64,000 nucleotides of DNA from Anaerovibrio sp. JC8 (lineage in GTDB: Bacteria > Bacillota > Negativicutes > Selenomonadales > Selenomonadaceae): the NCBI RefSeq assembly GCF_002100115.1, contig NZ_ANBM01000004.1, positions 124,001-188,000 of the forward strand, in the 5' to 3' direction. The notes under the pieces were generated by a model. It saw nothing but the letters and a program-made list of their open reading frames with translations. It was not told where the DNA came from and made no database searches. The translations under genes and the position numbers were made by a program. Shown here piece after piece: positions 18,827 through 27,762 of the stretch; position 1 is the stretch's first letter, and the number at the start of each line of letters is the position of its first letter.

Positions 18827-19030
18827 GACAGGGGCTGGCGTCTTTCACGACGTCCCAGTGCTAAAACTTTTTCTTGCTTATATATAGTGGCAAAAATCAT
18901 AACTCGCGTTGCCCTACACGACTAGTTTTGCATCGCTCAGACAGATGATTTTTCCCACTAATATTACGGTAGAGCAACAAAAAGTTTCTTGACGCACTGG
19001 TACTAATTGTTCAATCCACCAGCCCCAGTC
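18827..19030. repeat. Large palindromic repeat, family A copy 2
   Basis: About 200 bp. Outer arms are GACaGGGGCTGG / CCAGCCCCaGTC; inner arms start CCAGTGCTAAAAC and end GACGCACTGG; the innermost stem is AGTGGCAAAAATCAT with ATGATTTTTCCCACT; the loop contains CATCGCTCAGACA. It shares the inner arms and loop words with copy 1 at 14708-14887 but has unrelated, self-complementary outer arms and an extra roughly 25 bp around ACGACTAGTTTTGCA. No T run follows on either side. Confidence 0.78.
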
Positions 19031-19059
19031 CCCCCCTGCATATCATCATATTTCATAAA

Positions 19060-19203
19060 GAGGTACGTGGGTGGGTATATATGGGGACGTATTTTACGTC
19101 GGTACTTAGTGAATTCAAGCCAATGGCGCAGAATGAACTTAGTATCCACTACGTAAACTAGTGAGCGCGAGCGTTCCCAATGTATGCCTACCCACGGTAC
19201 CTC
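19060..19203. repeat. Palindromic repeat, family B copy 1 (inverted)
   Basis: 144 bp bounded by GAGGTAC / GTACCTC. The core words GACGTAAA, TACTTAGTGAATTCAAG, GAATGAACTTAGTA and ACGTAAACTAGTGAGCG are the reverse complement of copies at 31045 and 40965. On the minus strand it starts 12 bp after the niaR stop and the outer stem is followed by TTT. With repeat A2 it fills the 415-bp gap between nfeD and niaR; no gene is seen there. Confidence 0.82.
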
Positions 19204-19215
19204 GCATTATATCAA

Positions 19216-19752
19216 CTACTTCTGATTATTAGCTGAAAGATTGGCGCAGATGTTTTCCTGCCGCAGCTGGTTCTTGATGCGGTCCAAGGATTCCTGGTCC
19301 GGCACCTCGATGGTGTGAAGATGGACCCCCTGGGTCACAATGGAAAGGGGCTTCCCGGCACATTCCTGCATGCGCTTGTCAAAGACCTCCACATCATGGC
19401 GGTTGCGGAGCATCAGATCGGCCCTGATTTCTCCATAAAGAGGGTGCTCCACAATAACATCCCGCACATAGCCGCCGTTATCCACGATGATTTCCAGCTC
19501 CCGGCGCATCTGCTCCGGACCATGCTTGCAGGCGATAATCCCCACAATGCCATGGATTTCCTCGTCCTCGGGCATTACATAGCCCCTTGGGGTAGCATAT
19601 ATAGTAGCACCGCCAGCACGGATAACGCTTATATCCCCCACAATAATCTGGCGGCTCACATTAAACTTCTTGGATAAAAAACCTCCCGTGAGAGGTCCCT
19701 TGGCCTGCTTCAATTCCTTCAGCAGCAGGCTCCGACGTTCCTGAGTGTCCAT
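19216..19752 (-). CDS. niaR: NiaR-type niacin-responsive repressor
   Basis: 178 aa. The N-terminal winged helix (LTGGFLSKKFNVSRQIIVGDISVIRAGG, cut by eye at residues 20-50) is followed by a 3H domain with conserved histidines in EEIHGIVGIIACKHG, VIVEHPLYGEI and GVHLHTIEVP. Family members (YrxA/NiaR) sense niacin and repress NAD synthesis or niacin transport genes. No nad or niaP gene is in the window, so the regulon lies elsewhere. Its terminator is apparently provided by repeat B1. Confidence 0.88.
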   Translation of the reverse strand: MDTQERRSLLLKELKQAKGPLTGGFLSKKFNVSRQIIVGDISVIRAGGATIYATPRGYVMPEDEEIHGIVGIIACKHGPEQMRRELEIIVDNGGYVRDVIVEHPLYGEIRADLMLRNRHDVEVFDKRMQECAGKPLSIVTQGVHLHTIEVPDQESLDRIKNQLRQENICANLSANNQK

Positions 19753-19822
19753 AATATTCCCCTCCTTCTTTCATTGTATTAAAGCCGTATAAAAAAAGCA
19801 ATTATCCAATAAAAAAAGCAAA

Positions 19823-19849
19823 CAAAAAAGGCTACTGATTACAGTAGCC
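19823..19849 (-). terminator. Terminator of the tRNA cluster
   Basis: On the minus strand GGCTACTG / CAGTAGCC with a TAAT loop, then TTTTTT, 12 bp after the tRNA-Val CCA end. Confidence 0.93.
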
Positions 19850-19861
19850 TCAATTTTCAAA

Positions 19862-19937
19862 TGGTGGGCGCTAACGGGATCGAACCGCTGACATTCTGCT
19901 TGTAAGGCAGACGCTCTCCCAGCTGAGCTAAGCGCCC
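19862..19937 (-). tRNA. tRNA-Val(UAC)
   Basis: 76 nt including encoded CCA. Acceptor GGGCGCT pairs with AGCGCCC; anticodon loop CTTACAA gives UAC; the TTCGATC T-loop is present. Last of three tandem tRNAs. Confidence 0.97.
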
Positions 19938-19977
19938 GTATGAAAAGGGGATTGGGTAATCCCCTCTGTTTTTGAAA

Positions 19978-20053
19978 TGGTGACGCGTACGGGATTCGAA
20001 CCCGTGAAGCCGCCGTGAAAGGGCGGTGTCTTAACCACTTGACCAACGCGCCA
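19978..20053 (-). tRNA. tRNA-Glu(UUC)
   Basis: 76 nt including CCA. Acceptor TGGCGCG pairs with CGCGTCA by one wobble; anticodon loop CTTTCAC gives UUC; T-loop TTCGAAT. Confidence 0.96.
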
Positions 20054-20054
20054 T

Positions 20055-20130
20055 TGGCTCCTCGAGCAGGACTCGAACCTGCGACATACGGATTAACAGT
20101 CCGTCGTTCTACCGGCTGAACTATCGAGGA
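20055..20130 (-). tRNA. tRNA-Asn(GUU)
   Basis: 76 nt including CCA, one base from tRNA-Glu. Acceptor TCCTCGA pairs with TCGAGGA; anticodon loop CTGTTAA gives GUU; T-loop TTCGAGT. First tRNA of the transcript. Confidence 0.97.
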
Positions 20131-20163
20131 ATCTTTTTAATGTCGGTGATGTCGACAAGTGAT

Positions 20164-20192
20164 ATAATACTGCATTTCAAAATAAAATGCAA
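20164..20192 (-). promoter_or_regulatory. Promoter of the tRNA cluster
   Basis: Minus strand TTGCAT (20192-20187) and TATTAT (20169-20164) with a 17-base spacer, 34 bp before tRNA-Asn. Confidence 0.7.
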
Positions 20193-20210
20193 GCATTTTT
20201 TCAAAAATTT

Positions 20211-21437
20211 TTAGTAATTTTTGTCCAGGCAGCAATTCTTGTACTTCTTGCCGCTGCCACAAGGGCATGGATCGTTACGGCCAATCTTCTTGCCAACCCG
20301 TACAACAGCCTGGCGTGGCATACTGGCCAGCTCGTCCTCGGTGTGGCCCTTCAGCACCCATTTAGGCAGGGTGTTGTTGTAGCGGCCGATAAGGCCATAA
20401 AGCTCCTGGGTCTCCTCCATCTTTGGCAGAACCAGCTTCTGGTCCTTCAGGAAGCCCACGATCTCCTTCATGCCGTAGCCGTTCTGAATGATGATATTAA
20501 TGGAACGAACTGCCTCAGCAGCCTGAAGCACGTCCAGATTGCACTTGTTCATAAGGAACTGGGCCAATGCTCTGTAGGCACCGGTGGACTCCACATAAGA
20601 CTCCTGACCGGCATCCCAAACCTTGTTATAAGGCAAGTCAGCATAATCAAGGGCGGTGTTCTTCATCTGCTCTGCCTGAAGAGCCTCCACATTCATGAGC
20701 TCCGCATACATCAGCTCATGCTTGCCGGCCTGAATATTGTCAAACCAGCAGCCACCATTGAGAATAATGCCGATAAAATCAGCAAACTCCAGCTCATCAT
20801 CAATGTAATAACAAACCTTGGCATAAAGCTGGTCATAATCCATTACGCCATAGTAGAACACCAAACCGGAGGCCAGACGGATAACCTCGGTGTTCAGGGC
20901 AGTTGCCTGCTGGTAGGCAGCATTGTTGATCTTGCCGTATTCCTTCTGAATCTCCTTTGGCATATACCAAACCAGCTTGCCGTCAGACAGGCCGCAGTAC
21001 ATGATACCGATACCGCGGAGATAATCCAGACGGCCGTCATCTATCTGCAAATCCCCTGCCAGGCCCTTGTGCTTGCAGGCATAATCAAAGATATCCTTCT
21101 GCTCCTCAAAGGCACTTACAAACCAGTGCTGGGCAAACTTGATGACCTCAGGCTTCACGGCCTCAACCATCTCAGCCTTCTTAACGCGATTAATATTGGA
21201 AGCCACCGGCAGATTCAGATTGTACTGAATATCCTCCAGCTCAGTCTTGGTAAGGGCATTCAGGGCCTCCTCCAGAGTCAGCTTCTCCGGAAGCTTATGA
21301 CGGCGCAGGCTCTTCATGCGCTCTGCCTTCTGCTCGGCGATAACTTTGTTGAACTGCTCATCGGAGAAGGTAAATTCCTGCTCCACAGCCTCATTCATAT
21401 TTTCCATATTTTTATCAGCCAAATCACTCAACCTCAC
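20211..21437 (-). CDS. SEC-C motif protein of unknown function
   Basis: Up to 408 aa from a GTG at 21437; ATGs at 21407 (MENMNEAV) and nearby are possible true starts, since no good ribosome site distinguishes them. The last 25 residues are a SEC-C zinc-binding tail ([18 protein letters not shown]), nearly identical to the SecA tail encoded at 46 kb. The body is alpha-helical and acidic with an [15 protein letters not shown] segment similar to Rho-N-like or SAP-like helices; no catalytic motif was recognised. The SEC-C domain suggests binding to SecB, ribosomes or another partner. Followed closely by the tRNA promoter. Confidence 0.8.
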   Translation of the reverse strand: MRLSDLADKNMENMNEAVEQEFTFSDEQFNKVIAEQKAERMKSLRRHKLPEKLTLEEALNALTKTELEDIQYNLNLPVASNINRVKKAEMVEAVKPEVIKFAQHWFVSAFEEQKDIFDYACKHKGLAGDLQIDDGRLDYLRGIGIMYCGLSDGKLVWYMPKEIQKEYGKINNAAYQQATALNTEVIRLASGLVFYYGVMDYDQLYAKVCYYIDDELEFADFIGIILNGGCWFDNIQAGKHELMYAELMNVEALQAEQMKNTALDYADLPYNKVWDAGQESYVESTGAYRALAQFLMNKCNLDVLQAAEAVRSINIIIQNGYGMKEIVGFLKDQKLVLPKMEETQELYGLIGRYNNTLPKWVLKGHTEDELASMPRQAVVRVGKKIGRNDPCPCGSGKKYKNCCLDKNY

Positions 21438-21471
21438 ATATTTTCATATTCAAACAAAATGTATTATTTTA

Positions 21472-22689
21472 TCAGCCAAAGAATTTTTTAATTCCATTAA
21501 GGATACCGTCTGCGGCCTTTCTGATGCCCGCCTCGGAATTCAGCAGACGCTCCTCCCGCTCATTGGAAATAAAGGCAGTTTCCAGCAGAATTGCCGGCAT
21601 ATCCGTGTGCTTTACAACATAGAAATTGCAGCTCTTGGTGCCACGATTACCCGTAGACAAGGAGGATACTACCCCCTCGGATACATACTGGGCCAGCCGT
21701 CTTGATGCCTTGGTGCCCTTGCCATAGAAATAGCCGGTGGTACCGCTTGGGCTGCTGCTGGTAAAGGAATCCATGTGTATAGAAATAAAGATATCTGAAT
21801 TATTTTTATTGGCTATGTCACAACGGGCCTGAAGCTCCTCAACATCGGTGGCCCTTTCCCGCTTGGCGGATACCTCAATATCCTTGTTTCGGGTCATAAT
21901 GACCTTGGCCCCCTCCTCTGTCAGCTTCTTCTGAAGCTCCAGAGCTATGCGGAGGGTTATGCTCTTTTCCGTAACTCCTGTCGGGCCAATGGCACCCACA
22001 TCACAGCCACCATGACCGGCGTCAATGGTGATTATCTTGCCGCTGATACCAGGTGTAAATTCCGGCTCCACCACCGGCTTTTCCACAGTTTCCGGCTTCT
22101 CCGGCTCTTCCTCCGGCTTGTTGTCATTGGTAGTAGGCGGTTCCGGCGTTGTTGGCTCAGTAGGCTTGGTATTGCCCGTATCAGAGCCGCCCTTGCCAAA
22201 GTCTATGCCTGCACCGCTGGAGCCCTTGCTTACATTGCCGAAATCCAGCACCAGCCTGTGGCCTGTAGGGCCCCCTGCCAGTGAAAAGAACTTGCGGTTA
22301 TTGGCATTCATGGTGCTTTCCACCACAATACGCACTGTATTGGGATCAAACTGGGCCAGACGCACGGTCTTGGCAAACTGGCTGCCAATATTGACGGTCT
22401 TTTTGGCCTCGGGACTAATCCAGGCCCCCTGGACATCCACCACAACCCGGGGTGGATTACTGAGAACACTGGTCTTAATGGTAACATCCTTGGTGGTATC
22501 CAGCACAATACGGGCCTTGTCCTTGTCGGAGCTAACCCTTACATCCTTGATCTCCGCCATATTGGCCATGCGCTGGGCAAAGGTTGCCGCCTGAGCCTCC
22601 GAGGTGGAGAAAAACATAAGAAAACCAGCCAAAAGCAGCATTAATCCGGCAACTTGCAGATAGAGGCCTTTAGCTTTAAGAAAATACAT
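21472..22689 (-). CDS. N-acetylmuramoyl-L-alanine amidase with AMIN domain
   Basis: 405 aa from ATG 22689 (GGGGG 10 bases upstream). Signal peptide residues 1-34 end in SEAQA. An AMIN domain (about 45-135, IKDVRVSSDKDKARIVLDTT to HRLVLDFG) targets septal peptidoglycan. A Pro/Glu/Thr-rich linker (170-215) follows. The Amidase_3 catalytic domain (about 220-405) has the zinc ligands in IDAGHGGCDVGA, Glu in VTEKSITL, the second His in IFISIHMDS, and the catalytic Glu in ILLETAFISN. It cleaves the MurNAc-L-Ala bond during cell separation. The AMIN form is typical of diderm bacteria. Confidence 0.95.
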   Translation of the reverse strand: MYFLKAKGLYLQVAGLMLLLAGFLMFFSTSEAQAATFAQRMANMAEIKDVRVSSDKDKARIVLDTTKDVTIKTSVLSNPPRVVVDVQGAWISPEAKKTVNIGSQFAKTVRLAQFDPNTVRIVVESTMNANNRKFFSLAGGPTGHRLVLDFGNVSKGSSGAGIDFGKGGSDTGNTKPTEPTTPEPPTTNDNKPEEEPEKPETVEKPVVEPEFTPGISGKIITIDAGHGGCDVGAIGPTGVTEKSITLRIALELQKKLTEEGAKVIMTRNKDIEVSAKRERATDVEELQARCDIANKNNSDIFISIHMDSFTSSSPSGTTGYFYGKGTKASRRLAQYVSEGVVSSLSTGNRGTKSCNFYVVKHTDMPAILLETAFISNEREERLLNSEAGIRKAADGILNGIKKFFG

Positions 22690-22813
22690 AATAAAAATTC
22701 CCCCAAAAATGGGCCTTGCGCCCAAAGAACAAGCATAATATTTTCATTTTCTTCCAATATAAATTAGAAGAACAAATTTCTAAGTAGAAATTCTATCATA
22801 TAATTATGAAAAA

Positions 22814-23596
22814 TTAAAGCATGTTCTTGAGGAAGGCCTGGGTACGCTCCTCCTGTGGATGGTCAATGACCTGCTGGGCCGGGCCCTGCTCCACAATAAC
22901 CCCGTCAGCCATAAATACCACCTGGTTGGCTGCCTCTCTGGCAAAGGCCATTTCGTGGGTAACCACCAGCATGGTCATGTGCTCTGCTGCCAGCTCCCGC
23001 ATGGTTTTCAGTACCTCGCCGGTGAGCTCGGGATCAAGGGCAGAGGTCGGCTCATCAAAGAGCATAATATCCGGCTTCATGCAGAGAGCCCGGGCAATGG
23101 CCACACGCTGCTGCTGACCGCCGGAGAGACGGGATGGATAATTGTCCCTTTTCTCAAAGAGGCCTACCTTCCGAAGCAGCTCCTCCGCCTCGGGGATTAC
23201 CTCCTCCTTCTTGCGCTTCTGAACCTGAACCGGGGCCTCCAGCAAATTCTGCATCACGGTCATGTGAGGGAACAGATTGAACTGCTGAAACACCATGCCG
23301 GTACAGGAGAGAATATCCCTGGCTTCCTTTTCAGAAACGTATTCGGCAACATTTTCACTGTTGTTCTGGGCCAAAGCACGGCCCTTGATTTCGATTTTTC
23401 CGGAATCAATGATTTCCAGACGGTTAATGCAACGAAGGAGGGTACTCTTGCCGGAGCCGGATGGACCGATGATGGCCTTGGTTTCGCCCTTTTTCAAATC
23501 AAGGTCAATACCCCGCAGTACCTCCAAATCCTCAAATCGTTTATGAATCTGCGTCAGACGCAGCATCACTTCATTATTATTGGTCATATTTTCCAT
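22814..23596 (-). CDS. Amino-acid ABC transporter ATPase (GlnQ/HisP type)
   Basis: 260 aa. Walker [11 protein letters not shown]-loop [13 protein letters not shown], signature [15 protein letters not shown], Walker [15 protein letters not shown] and H-loop VVTHE. GGAGG is 6 bases before the ATG at 23596. It has a roughly 20-residue insertion after the beta-strand IEIKG (AQNNSENVAEYVSEKEARD) compared with short GlnQ proteins. It overlaps the permease 3' end by 20 bp and forms a polar amino-acid uptake system with the two upstream genes. Confidence 0.96.
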   Translation of the reverse strand: MENMTNNNEVMLRLTQIHKRFEDLEVLRGIDLDLKKGETKAIIGPSGSGKSTLLRCINRLEIIDSGKIEIKGRALAQNNSENVAEYVSEKEARDILSCTGMVFQQFNLFPHMTVMQNLLEAPVQVQKRKKEEVIPEAEELLRKVGLFEKRDNYPSRLSGGQQQRVAIARALCMKPDIMLFDEPTSALDPELTGEVLKTMRELAAEHMTMLVVTHEMAFAREAANQVVFMADGVIVEQGPAQQVIDHPQEERTQAFLKNML

Positions 23597-24221
23597 AATA
23601 TGCCTCCAGCTTCTTGAAGCCCCACGTCAGTACGGCTGTCATAATAAGGTAGAAAACTGCTGCCACCACAAACGGTGTCATGTCAAATTCCCGCTGTACG
23701 ATGGTACGGGCCACCCGCAAAAGGTCATTCATGGCCAGAATATAAATGAGGGAGGTATCCTTTACCAGATTAATGGTCTCATTGCTCACCGGCGGCAGAA
23801 CGTAACGGATCATCTGTGGAATGATAATGCGGCGCATGGTCTGCTTGTGGGTCATGCCCAAAGTCTTGGCGGCCTCATACTGGCCACGGCTGATGGACTG
23901 GATGCCCGCACGGAAAATCTCCGCAAAATAGGCTGCATAGTTTAATGTAAATGCCAGCAGGGCTGCCACCAGATCAGGCAGCATAATGCCCACCATCGGC
24001 AGGGCAAAATATACGAACAACAGCTGCAGCATCAATGGTGTACCACGCATGAGCCAAATATAAAATTCCATGAACCGGCTTACCAGCTTCAGGCTGGACA
24101 AGCGGCCAAAGGCAGCCAGCAGGCCCAATGGCAGTGAAAAAATCAGTGTAATGAAGAATATCTGCAATGTGACCTGGGTGCCTTCCAGCATCAGGACCAC
24201 TGTATGCAATAAGCTATCCAT
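23577..24221 (-). CDS. Amino-acid ABC transporter permease (HisMQ type)
   Basis: 214 aa with about five membrane helices. The HEQRMF family pattern is seen as EGTQVTLQIFFITL at the N-terminus and the EAA loop GQYEAAKTLGMTHKQTMRRIIIPQ at 127-150. It probably works as a homodimer, since only one permease is present. It is downstream of the binding-protein gene but separated from it by a terminator-like hairpin. Confidence 0.95.
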   Translation of the reverse strand: MDSLLHTVVLMLEGTQVTLQIFFITLIFSLPLGLLAAFGRLSSLKLVSRFMEFYIWLMRGTPLMLQLLFVYFALPMVGIMLPDLVAALLAFTLNYAAYFAEIFRAGIQSISRGQYEAAKTLGMTHKQTMRRIIIPQMIRYVLPPVSNETINLVKDTSLIYILAMNDLLRVARTIVQREFDMTPFVVAAVFYLIMTAVLTWGFKKLEAYYGKYDQ

Positions 24222-24302
24222 ATAAGTAGTAATCCCCTTTTAAATATTTCATTAATTTTCCGCTTTACCGTAGCAAAGCACTAAGCCTATATATTTTACA
24301 TC

Positions 24303-24340
24303 AAAAAAAGGACTATTGCAAACCGATGCAATAGCCCTTT
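24303..24340 (-). terminator. Intercistronic terminator between binding protein and permease
   Basis: 14-bp stem (AAAGGGCTATTGCA with a G-U wobble on the minus strand) and a run of T. It probably lets part of the transcripts stop, giving more binding protein than membrane components. Confidence 0.85.
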
Positions 24341-24361
24341 GGGTTATCATTTTTTAAATTA

Positions 24362-25159
24362 TTATTTCTTCTTTAAAGTGATGTCCTTGGTGAACCACTT
24401 CTCGGAAATCTTTGCTACGGTGCCGTCAGCAATCATTTCGTCGAATACCTTCTGTACCTTGTCACGGAGAGCCTGGTCATCCTTGCGGAATGCAAAGCCG
24501 AACTGGGTTACATCACCGATAACGGTATCAATGGCGGTAATCTTGTCAGGGTGCTTGCTGATGTAGTAACGGCCGATAATCTCATCACCAACAACGGCAT
24601 CAATGCGGCCATTTTCCAGATCCATGAATGCATTGATGAAATCAGGATAGTATTTTACTTCCTTCATGGAAGCCTTCAGATCCTTCTTGCCCTCGAAGTA
24701 TTCCTCAGTGGTACCGCCGCTCTGGGTACCGATAACCTTGCCGGCAAGGTCAGCCTCGGAGCCAATCTTTACGCCCTTGGAGGTAGCCACGAATACAATC
24801 TGGCGGTTGTCCATGTAAGGGTTGGAGAAGAGCATGTTTTCCTTGCGCTTCTCGGTGATGTCCAGACCATTCCAGAGAACATCAACACGGCCGCTCTTCA
24901 GCTCAGCCTCCTTGGAGTTCCAGTCAATAGCCTTGAATTCCACATCACAGCCCAGGCGCTTGGCAGCCTCCTTGGCCAAATCAATATCAAAGCCGGTTAT
25001 TTCATTCTTCTCATCCTTGAAGCCCATTGGAGGGAAATTATCATCAAGGCCAACCACGATTTTCTGTGGTGCATCCTTCTTGGCAGCGTTGTTGCCACAG
25101 CCTGCCAGTGCAGCCATAGCCACTACCAGCATCATACAAATAGCCAAAATCTTCTTCAT
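24362..25159 (-). CDS. Amino-acid ABC transporter substrate-binding lipoprotein
   Basis: 265 aa from ATG 25159. Lipoprotein signal peptide with lipobox LAGC (Cys21). SBP_bac_3 domain with IVVGLDDNFPPMGFKDEKNEITGFDIDLA split across the first strand and loop, GLDITEKRKENMLFSNPY and IGTQSGGTTEEYF. The ligand is probably a polar amino acid; the exact one cannot be told. It has its own consensus promoter upstream and a terminator downstream. Confidence 0.95.
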   Translation of the reverse strand: MKKILAICMMLVVAMAALAGCGNNAAKKDAPQKIVVGLDDNFPPMGFKDEKNEITGFDIDLAKEAAKRLGCDVEFKAIDWNSKEAELKSGRVDVLWNGLDITEKRKENMLFSNPYMDNRQIVFVATSKGVKIGSEADLAGKVIGTQSGGTTEEYFEGKKDLKASMKEVKYYPDFINAFMDLENGRIDAVVGDEIIGRYYISKHPDKITAIDTVIGDVTQFGFAFRKDDQALRDKVQKVFDEMIADGTVAKISEKWFTKDITLKKK

Positions 25160-25209
25160 AAAACAATACACTCCTTTTTGAAATAAGTTATTGCATTTTC
25201 AATACGCAT

Positions 25210-25239
25210 ATTATACTTTAGTTCGTTAATGTATTGCAA
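25210..25239 (-). promoter_or_regulatory. Promoter of the first amino-acid ABC cluster
   Basis: Minus strand TTGCAA (25239-25234), 18-base spacer, TATAAT (25215-25210). Confidence 0.75.
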
Positions 25240-25336
25240 GAGAAAAATGATAAAATATTAAAATTTATATTCAACTTCTCCGACTTTTGTCCAGTTATAA
25301 ATATTTTTTTATATTTTTTTCCTTTATGGTAGGATT

Positions 25337-25364
25337 TTTACAGTATCATATAGAAATGTACAAT
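25337..25364 (+). promoter_or_regulatory. Promoter of the HD-GYP gene
   Basis: TTTACA (25337-25342), 16-base spacer, TACAAT (25359-25364); a GGGGGG ribosome site follows near 25382. Confidence 0.5.
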
Positions 25365-25393
25365 GGTAAATAATGAATCTGGGGGGACTATGT

Positions 25394-26458
25394 ATGAAAG
25401 AATTAACAATAGATGAATTAGAGCCTGGGATGGAGCTTGCCCGCACCATTCTCAACGACGACATGGTTGTTATTCTGTCGGAAAACACCCTGCTGACCAA
25501 GGCTCACATCACCAGACTTGAATTCCTTAATGTTCCTTATGTATATGTAAAAGATGAATACGAGCTCAGTCCAAACTACCAGAATGTTATGGCTATGTTT
25601 AACCGTAGCAATGCATTCGCTGCCCAGTACCGGGAGGTAGTCCATGAGGTAAACGACATCTTTACCTCCACCCTGAAGGACAATCAGATTCCTGCGGAAA
25701 AGACCAAGGAGCTGGTCAAGGAGGACCTGATGCCGATGTCCAAGCAGAGTGGTGCCATTGATTATCTCTACGAGCTTAATCACATGGCTGACGACGTGTA
25801 CAACCACTCCATCCGTGTATCCATTCTGGCAGGTGTTATCGGCAAGTGGCTGCTGATGCCATCCAGACAGGTGACTGATTTGATTACTGCCGGCTTCCTT
25901 CACGATATCGGCAAGGTTCATTTCCCAGAACGCCTGCAGAACCGTCAGGTGGAGACCCTGAAGGGTGAGGACTTTGAAACCTATCAGCAGCACACCTACG
26001 ACGGCTACAAGATTCTGGCCACCAGCCCGGAGCTTTCCGAAGGCATTAAGATGGCTGCCCTGCAGCATCATGAGGCCATGGACGGCACTGGCATTCCGGA
26101 TGCCATCGGCGGGGACAAGATTCATCAGTTTGCCCGCATCATTGCCATTGCTGACCTCTATGATAACATCACCACAGAGCGTGAGGGCTTTGTCCGCCAG
26201 ACTCCGTTTGCAGCCATTGCCAAGATTACGGAGCTCATGTACAGCAAGCTGGACCCGGAAATCTGCGTAGTTATCCTGAAGCGCATCAAGGATGCATTCC
26301 TGGGCTCCACCGTAGTGCTGAACAACGGCCTTACCGGCACCATTCTCCGTTATCCTGATGATCTGGCCATTCATCCGCTCATCAAGATCGACCAGGACAA
26401 CATCATCGATTTGAACGAGCATCGTGGAATCAAGATTGTAGAATACAACGCAAAATAA
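25394..26458 (+). CDS. HD-GYP domain protein with altered GYP motif
   Basis: 354 aa from ATG 25394 (GGGGGGACT upstream). An N-terminal DUF3391-like segment (about 1-65) precedes an HD-GYP domain from about 115. Metal ligands are present: YNHSIRVSIL, FLHDIGKVHFP, and HHEAMDGTG followed by IARADL-type ADLYDNITT. The family HHExxxGxGYP motif reads HHEAMDGTGIP, with Ile for Tyr. HD-GYP enzymes hydrolyse cyclic di-GMP; the substitution leaves metal binding intact but may alter substrate handling. No receiver domain. Monocistronic. Confidence 0.9.
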   Translation: MKELTIDELEPGMELARTILNDDMVVILSENTLLTKAHITRLEFLNVPYVYVKDEYELSPNYQNVMAMFNRSNAFAAQYREVVHEVNDIFTSTLKDNQIPAEKTKELVKEDLMPMSKQSGAIDYLYELNHMADDVYNHSIRVSILAGVIGKWLLMPSRQVTDLITAGFLHDIGKVHFPERLQNRQVETLKGEDFETYQQHTYDGYKILATSPELSEGIKMAALQHHEAMDGTGIPDAIGGDKIHQFARIIAIADLYDNITTEREGFVRQTPFAAIAKITELMYSKLDPEICVVILKRIKDAFLGSTVVLNNGLTGTILRYPDDLAIHPLIKIDQDNIIDLNEHRGIKIVEYNAK

Positions 26459-26469
26459 CGAATATCAAA

Positions 26470-26505
26470 AAAATCCTGTTGCAATCGCAACAGGATTTTT
26501 ATTTT
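26470..26505. terminator. Bidirectional terminator between HD-GYP and MacB genes
   Basis: Stem AAAATCCTGTTGC with its complement, AATC loop, T run on the plus strand and A run giving a T run on the other strand. Confidence 0.9.
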
Positions 26506-26544
26506 CTCAAAGTCAACTCATACAATTAGTGTGAGAAGGTGTAT

Positions 26545-27762
26545 TTATTCATATCTCAATGCCTCAATAGGGTCCAGCTTGGCCGCCTTGCGGGCAGGAT
26601 ATATTCCGAAGAACAGGCCGATGCCCACGGAAAAGCTGAAGGACACAAGGACCGGCAGTGGCGTAATAACGGTGGTGAAATCACCAAACTTGCCCACCAG
26701 CATGGACAGGCCGCAGCCCACCCCGATGCCGATGATGCCGCCCACAACGCCGATAACCACCGACTCAATGAGGAACTGCATCATAATATTCTGGAAGGTA
26801 GCCCCCAAAGCCTTGCGGATACCTATTTCTCTGGTACGCTCCGTAACGGATACCATCATGATATTCATAATGCCGATACCACCAACTATCAGGGATATAC
26901 CGGCAATACTGCCCAACAACAGGGTCAGCATGGTGGTGGTCTGGTTCATGGTTTCCATAAGGCTGGTCATGTTCCGGACATTGAAATCGTCCTCCTTGCC
27001 CCCAATTATCTTGTGACGCTGGCGAAGGAGCACCTCAATATCCTCCTGAACCTGGTCCATCTTGTTGGGATCAGACACCTGAATATTTACCGAGGATACA
27101 TGATTCATGGCCATGAGACGTTCCATGGCAGTAGTCAGGGGCACAATAACCACATCATCCTGGTCCTGCCCCATTGAGGACTGGCCCTTGCTTTCCAGCA
27201 CGCCAATTACCTTGAAGGGCTGGTTGTTGACACGGATATTCTGGCCCACCGGGTTGCTGCTGCCAAAAAGATTGGTGGCAACGGTGCTGCCGATAACAGC
27301 CACACGATTTCTCTTAATATTGTCGCTATCGCTGACAAAGGAGCCGGTACCCACTTCCAAAGAACGGATGGACATATATTCCGGCGTTACCCCCATAACT
27401 GATGAATTCCAGTTCTGGTTGCCATTTACTATCTGATAGGATTGGGACACGGTAGGAGAAACAAAATCTATATTCTTGACCTTGTTTTTGATGGCCACTG
27501 CATCATCATATTTCAAACTGGTCCGGGAGCCCGCCGCCCCCCGGATGCCACCTCTGTTGGCGGAGCCTGGAGAAACGATGAGCATATTGCTTCCCAGTGA
27601 AGAAATACTGCTTACTACATTGCTTTTTACGCCCATGCCCACGGATACCATGGCAATAACGGCACCAACGCCGATGATGATACCCAGCATGGTCAGCAGG
27701 GAACGCATTTTGTTGGCCAGCAGGGCGGTAAAGGCCATGGAAAAGCTCTCTTTAAACAACAT
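26545..27762 (-). CDS. MacB-like ABC transporter permease
   Basis: 405 aa from ATG 27762 (an ATG at 27786 is also possible). One N-terminal helix (LLTMLGIIIGVGAVIAMVSV), a large extracytoplasmic MacB_PCD domain (about 45-270), then three C-terminal helices in an FtsX domain with RTREIGIRKALGA and the ending FFGIYPARKAAKLDPIEALR. It couples ATP hydrolysis to mechanotransmission in tripartite efflux. It overlaps the ATPase gene, is split from it as in YknYZ, and belongs to a TolC-MacA-MacB operon. Confidence 0.95.
   Translation of the reverse strand: MLFKESFSMAFTALLANKMRSLLTMLGIIIGVGAVIAMVSVGMGVKSNVVSSISSLGSNMLIVSPGSANRGGIRGAAGSRTSLKYDDAVAIKNKVKNIDFVSPTVSQSYQIVNGNQNWNSSVMGVTPEYMSIRSLEVGTGSFVSDSDNIKRNRVAVIGSTVATNLFGSSNPVGQNIRVNNQPFKVIGVLESKGQSSMGQDQDDVVIVPLTTAMERLMAMNHVSSVNIQVSDPNKMDQVQEDIEVLLRQRHKIIGGKEDDFNVRNMTSLMETMNQTTTMLTLLLGSIAGISLIVGGIGIMNIMMVSVTERTREIGIRKALGATFQNIMMQFLIESVVIGVVGGIIGIGVGCGLSMLVGKFGDFTTVITPLPVLVSFSFSVGIGLFFGIYPARKAAKLDPIEALRYE

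Noticed and set aside
20187-21491. 434-codon plus-strand frame opposite the SEC-C gene
   Set aside because: The minus-strand protein has a clear SEC-C tail and operon context; the other strand does not.
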